Shown: piece by piece, positions 19,336 to 19,647 of the stretch | Position numbering within the stretch: position 1 is the stretch's first letter | Layout: every line of letters starts with the position of its first letter | Source: Pyrenochaeta sp. MPI-SDFR-AT-0127 | Taxonomy: Eukaryota > Ascomycota > Dothideomycetes > Pleosporales > Cucurbitariaceae | Direction of reading: 5' to 3' | NCBI GenBank assembly: GCA_020747015.1 | Contig: JAGTJM010000157.1 | Span: forward strand, 1-19,647 | DNA: 19,647 nucleotides | Program-made: the position numbers and the translations under genes | Notes under the pieces: model-generated | The model's input: only the letters and a program-made list of their open reading frames with translations | The model's database searches: none | Told to the model about the DNA's origin: nothing

Positions 19336-19647
19336 CTATAGTGCAATACCACCCATCTCTCTGAACTCAATTTGATCATCTGCAAGTGCCGTGAGATCCT
19401 CAATACCCTTCTCCCAAGCAGTGATCCATTTATGTAGACTCCTTGGGGGTCCTGGCCGATTCGGATACTTATCGTGGAAGTCCCGAAGCTTATAAGGTGC
19501 ACCCATGAAGTTCGAGGCGTTATACCAAACCGGGTCCGGGTCGTGTCCAACCCACTTGACCTTGTATTTCAGTTTTGAGCGGTAAAGCTTGCTTACCAGG
19601 ATTTCCTCTACCTCCCATTCCTCGACGCCTTGTATTGGCGTACTAGG
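19336..19647 (-). CDS. Ty3/gypsy Pol C-terminus: end of integrase with chromodomain (partial)
   Basis: 103 codons plus stop are open on the minus strand from the right edge to TAG 19338-19336. The sequence has the chromodomain-like motif WEVEEILVSKLYRSKLKYKV, followed by KWVGHDPDPVWYNASNF, then PYKLRDFHDKYPNRPGPP and LHKWITAWE. This is the characteristic end of fungal chromovirus polyproteins. The domain is thought to guide insertion to particular chromatin (family knowledge), in keeping with this copy lying against a degraded AT-rich repeat. No stop or frameshift is seen in the visible part. Reverse transcriptase, RNase H and the integrase core are outside the window. Confidence 0.88.
   Translation of the reverse strand, partial: PSTPIQGVEEWEVEEILVSKLYRSKLKYKVKWVGHDPDPVWYNASNFMGAPYKLRDFHDKYPNRPGPPRSLHKWITAWEKGIEDLTALADDQIEFREMGGIAL

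Larger units (their letters stand above)
17980..19647 (-). mobile_element. 3' end of a Ty3/gypsy chromodomain LTR retrotransposon
   Basis: Read on the minus strand, the order is integrase C-terminus with chromodomain (19647-19336), an interval with an antisense ORF, a purine tract (18291-18281) and the 3' LTR (18277-17980). This is the normal order for the end of a chromovirus-type element. The 5' part, with the other LTR, gag and most of pol, lies beyond the right edge. The LTR ends directly against an AT-rich block, so the element appears to have inserted into already degraded repeat DNA. The element itself shows little RIP, apart from one possible case in the antisense ORF. Confidence 0.85.

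Overview
The window looks like nuclear DNA of a filamentous ascomycete, probably a dothideomycete such as Pleosporales (the taxon is inference). The evidence is short introns of 47-91 bp with GT..AG ends and CTAAC or CTGAC branch sites, a HET-domain incompatibility gene, a Fig1 mating-type membrane protein, a large fungal-only membrane protein family, an AT-rich block of RIP type, and the 3' end of a Ty3/gypsy chromodomain retrotransposon. Gene models were spliced by hand from reading-frame continuity, splice signals and protein family patterns.

Layout. 1-2133: a housekeeping edge, with the N-terminus of the mismatch-repair protein MLH3 (minus, running off the left end) divergent from a Ser-rich conserved fungal protein (plus). 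2134-3889: a long gene-poor gap. 3890-6201: a four-exon membrane protein of unknown function (plus). 6712-9029: a HET protein (minus), convergent with it and carrying a one-base frameshift. 9973-11758: a four-exon APC-family amino acid/GABA/choline-type permease (plus). 12241-13051: a LigE-like glutathione S-transferase (plus). 13776-14803: a four-exon Fig1-like protein (minus) ending in an 18-proline tail encoded by a 12-bp tandem repeat. 15653-17541: a three-exon protein (minus) joining a degenerate HNH-nuclease-like region to an aminoglycoside-phosphotransferase-type kinase domain.

Right end. An AT-rich, RIP-like block (about 17675-17979) carries inverted ATAGGCTA motifs. It abuts a 298-bp LTR (17980-18277) with TGTAACG..CGTTACA ends. 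A purine tract lies on the minus strand just beside the LTR, and the minus strand also encodes the integrase C-terminus with a chromodomain (19336-19647). So this is the 3' end of a minus-strand chromovirus-type element. Between pol and the 3' LTR lies a substantial ORF on the opposite strand (18471-19073, in-frame remainder to 19259). It has a Cys cluster, an acidic coiled coil and what looks like its own spliceosomal intron. This antisense accessory gene is the most interesting candidate for an under-described system here.

The genes do not form one pathway. The left edge is core genome. From about 3.8 kb onward the content is typical accessory genome: self-recognition, transport, detoxification, orphan membrane proteins and kinases, ending in repeats.
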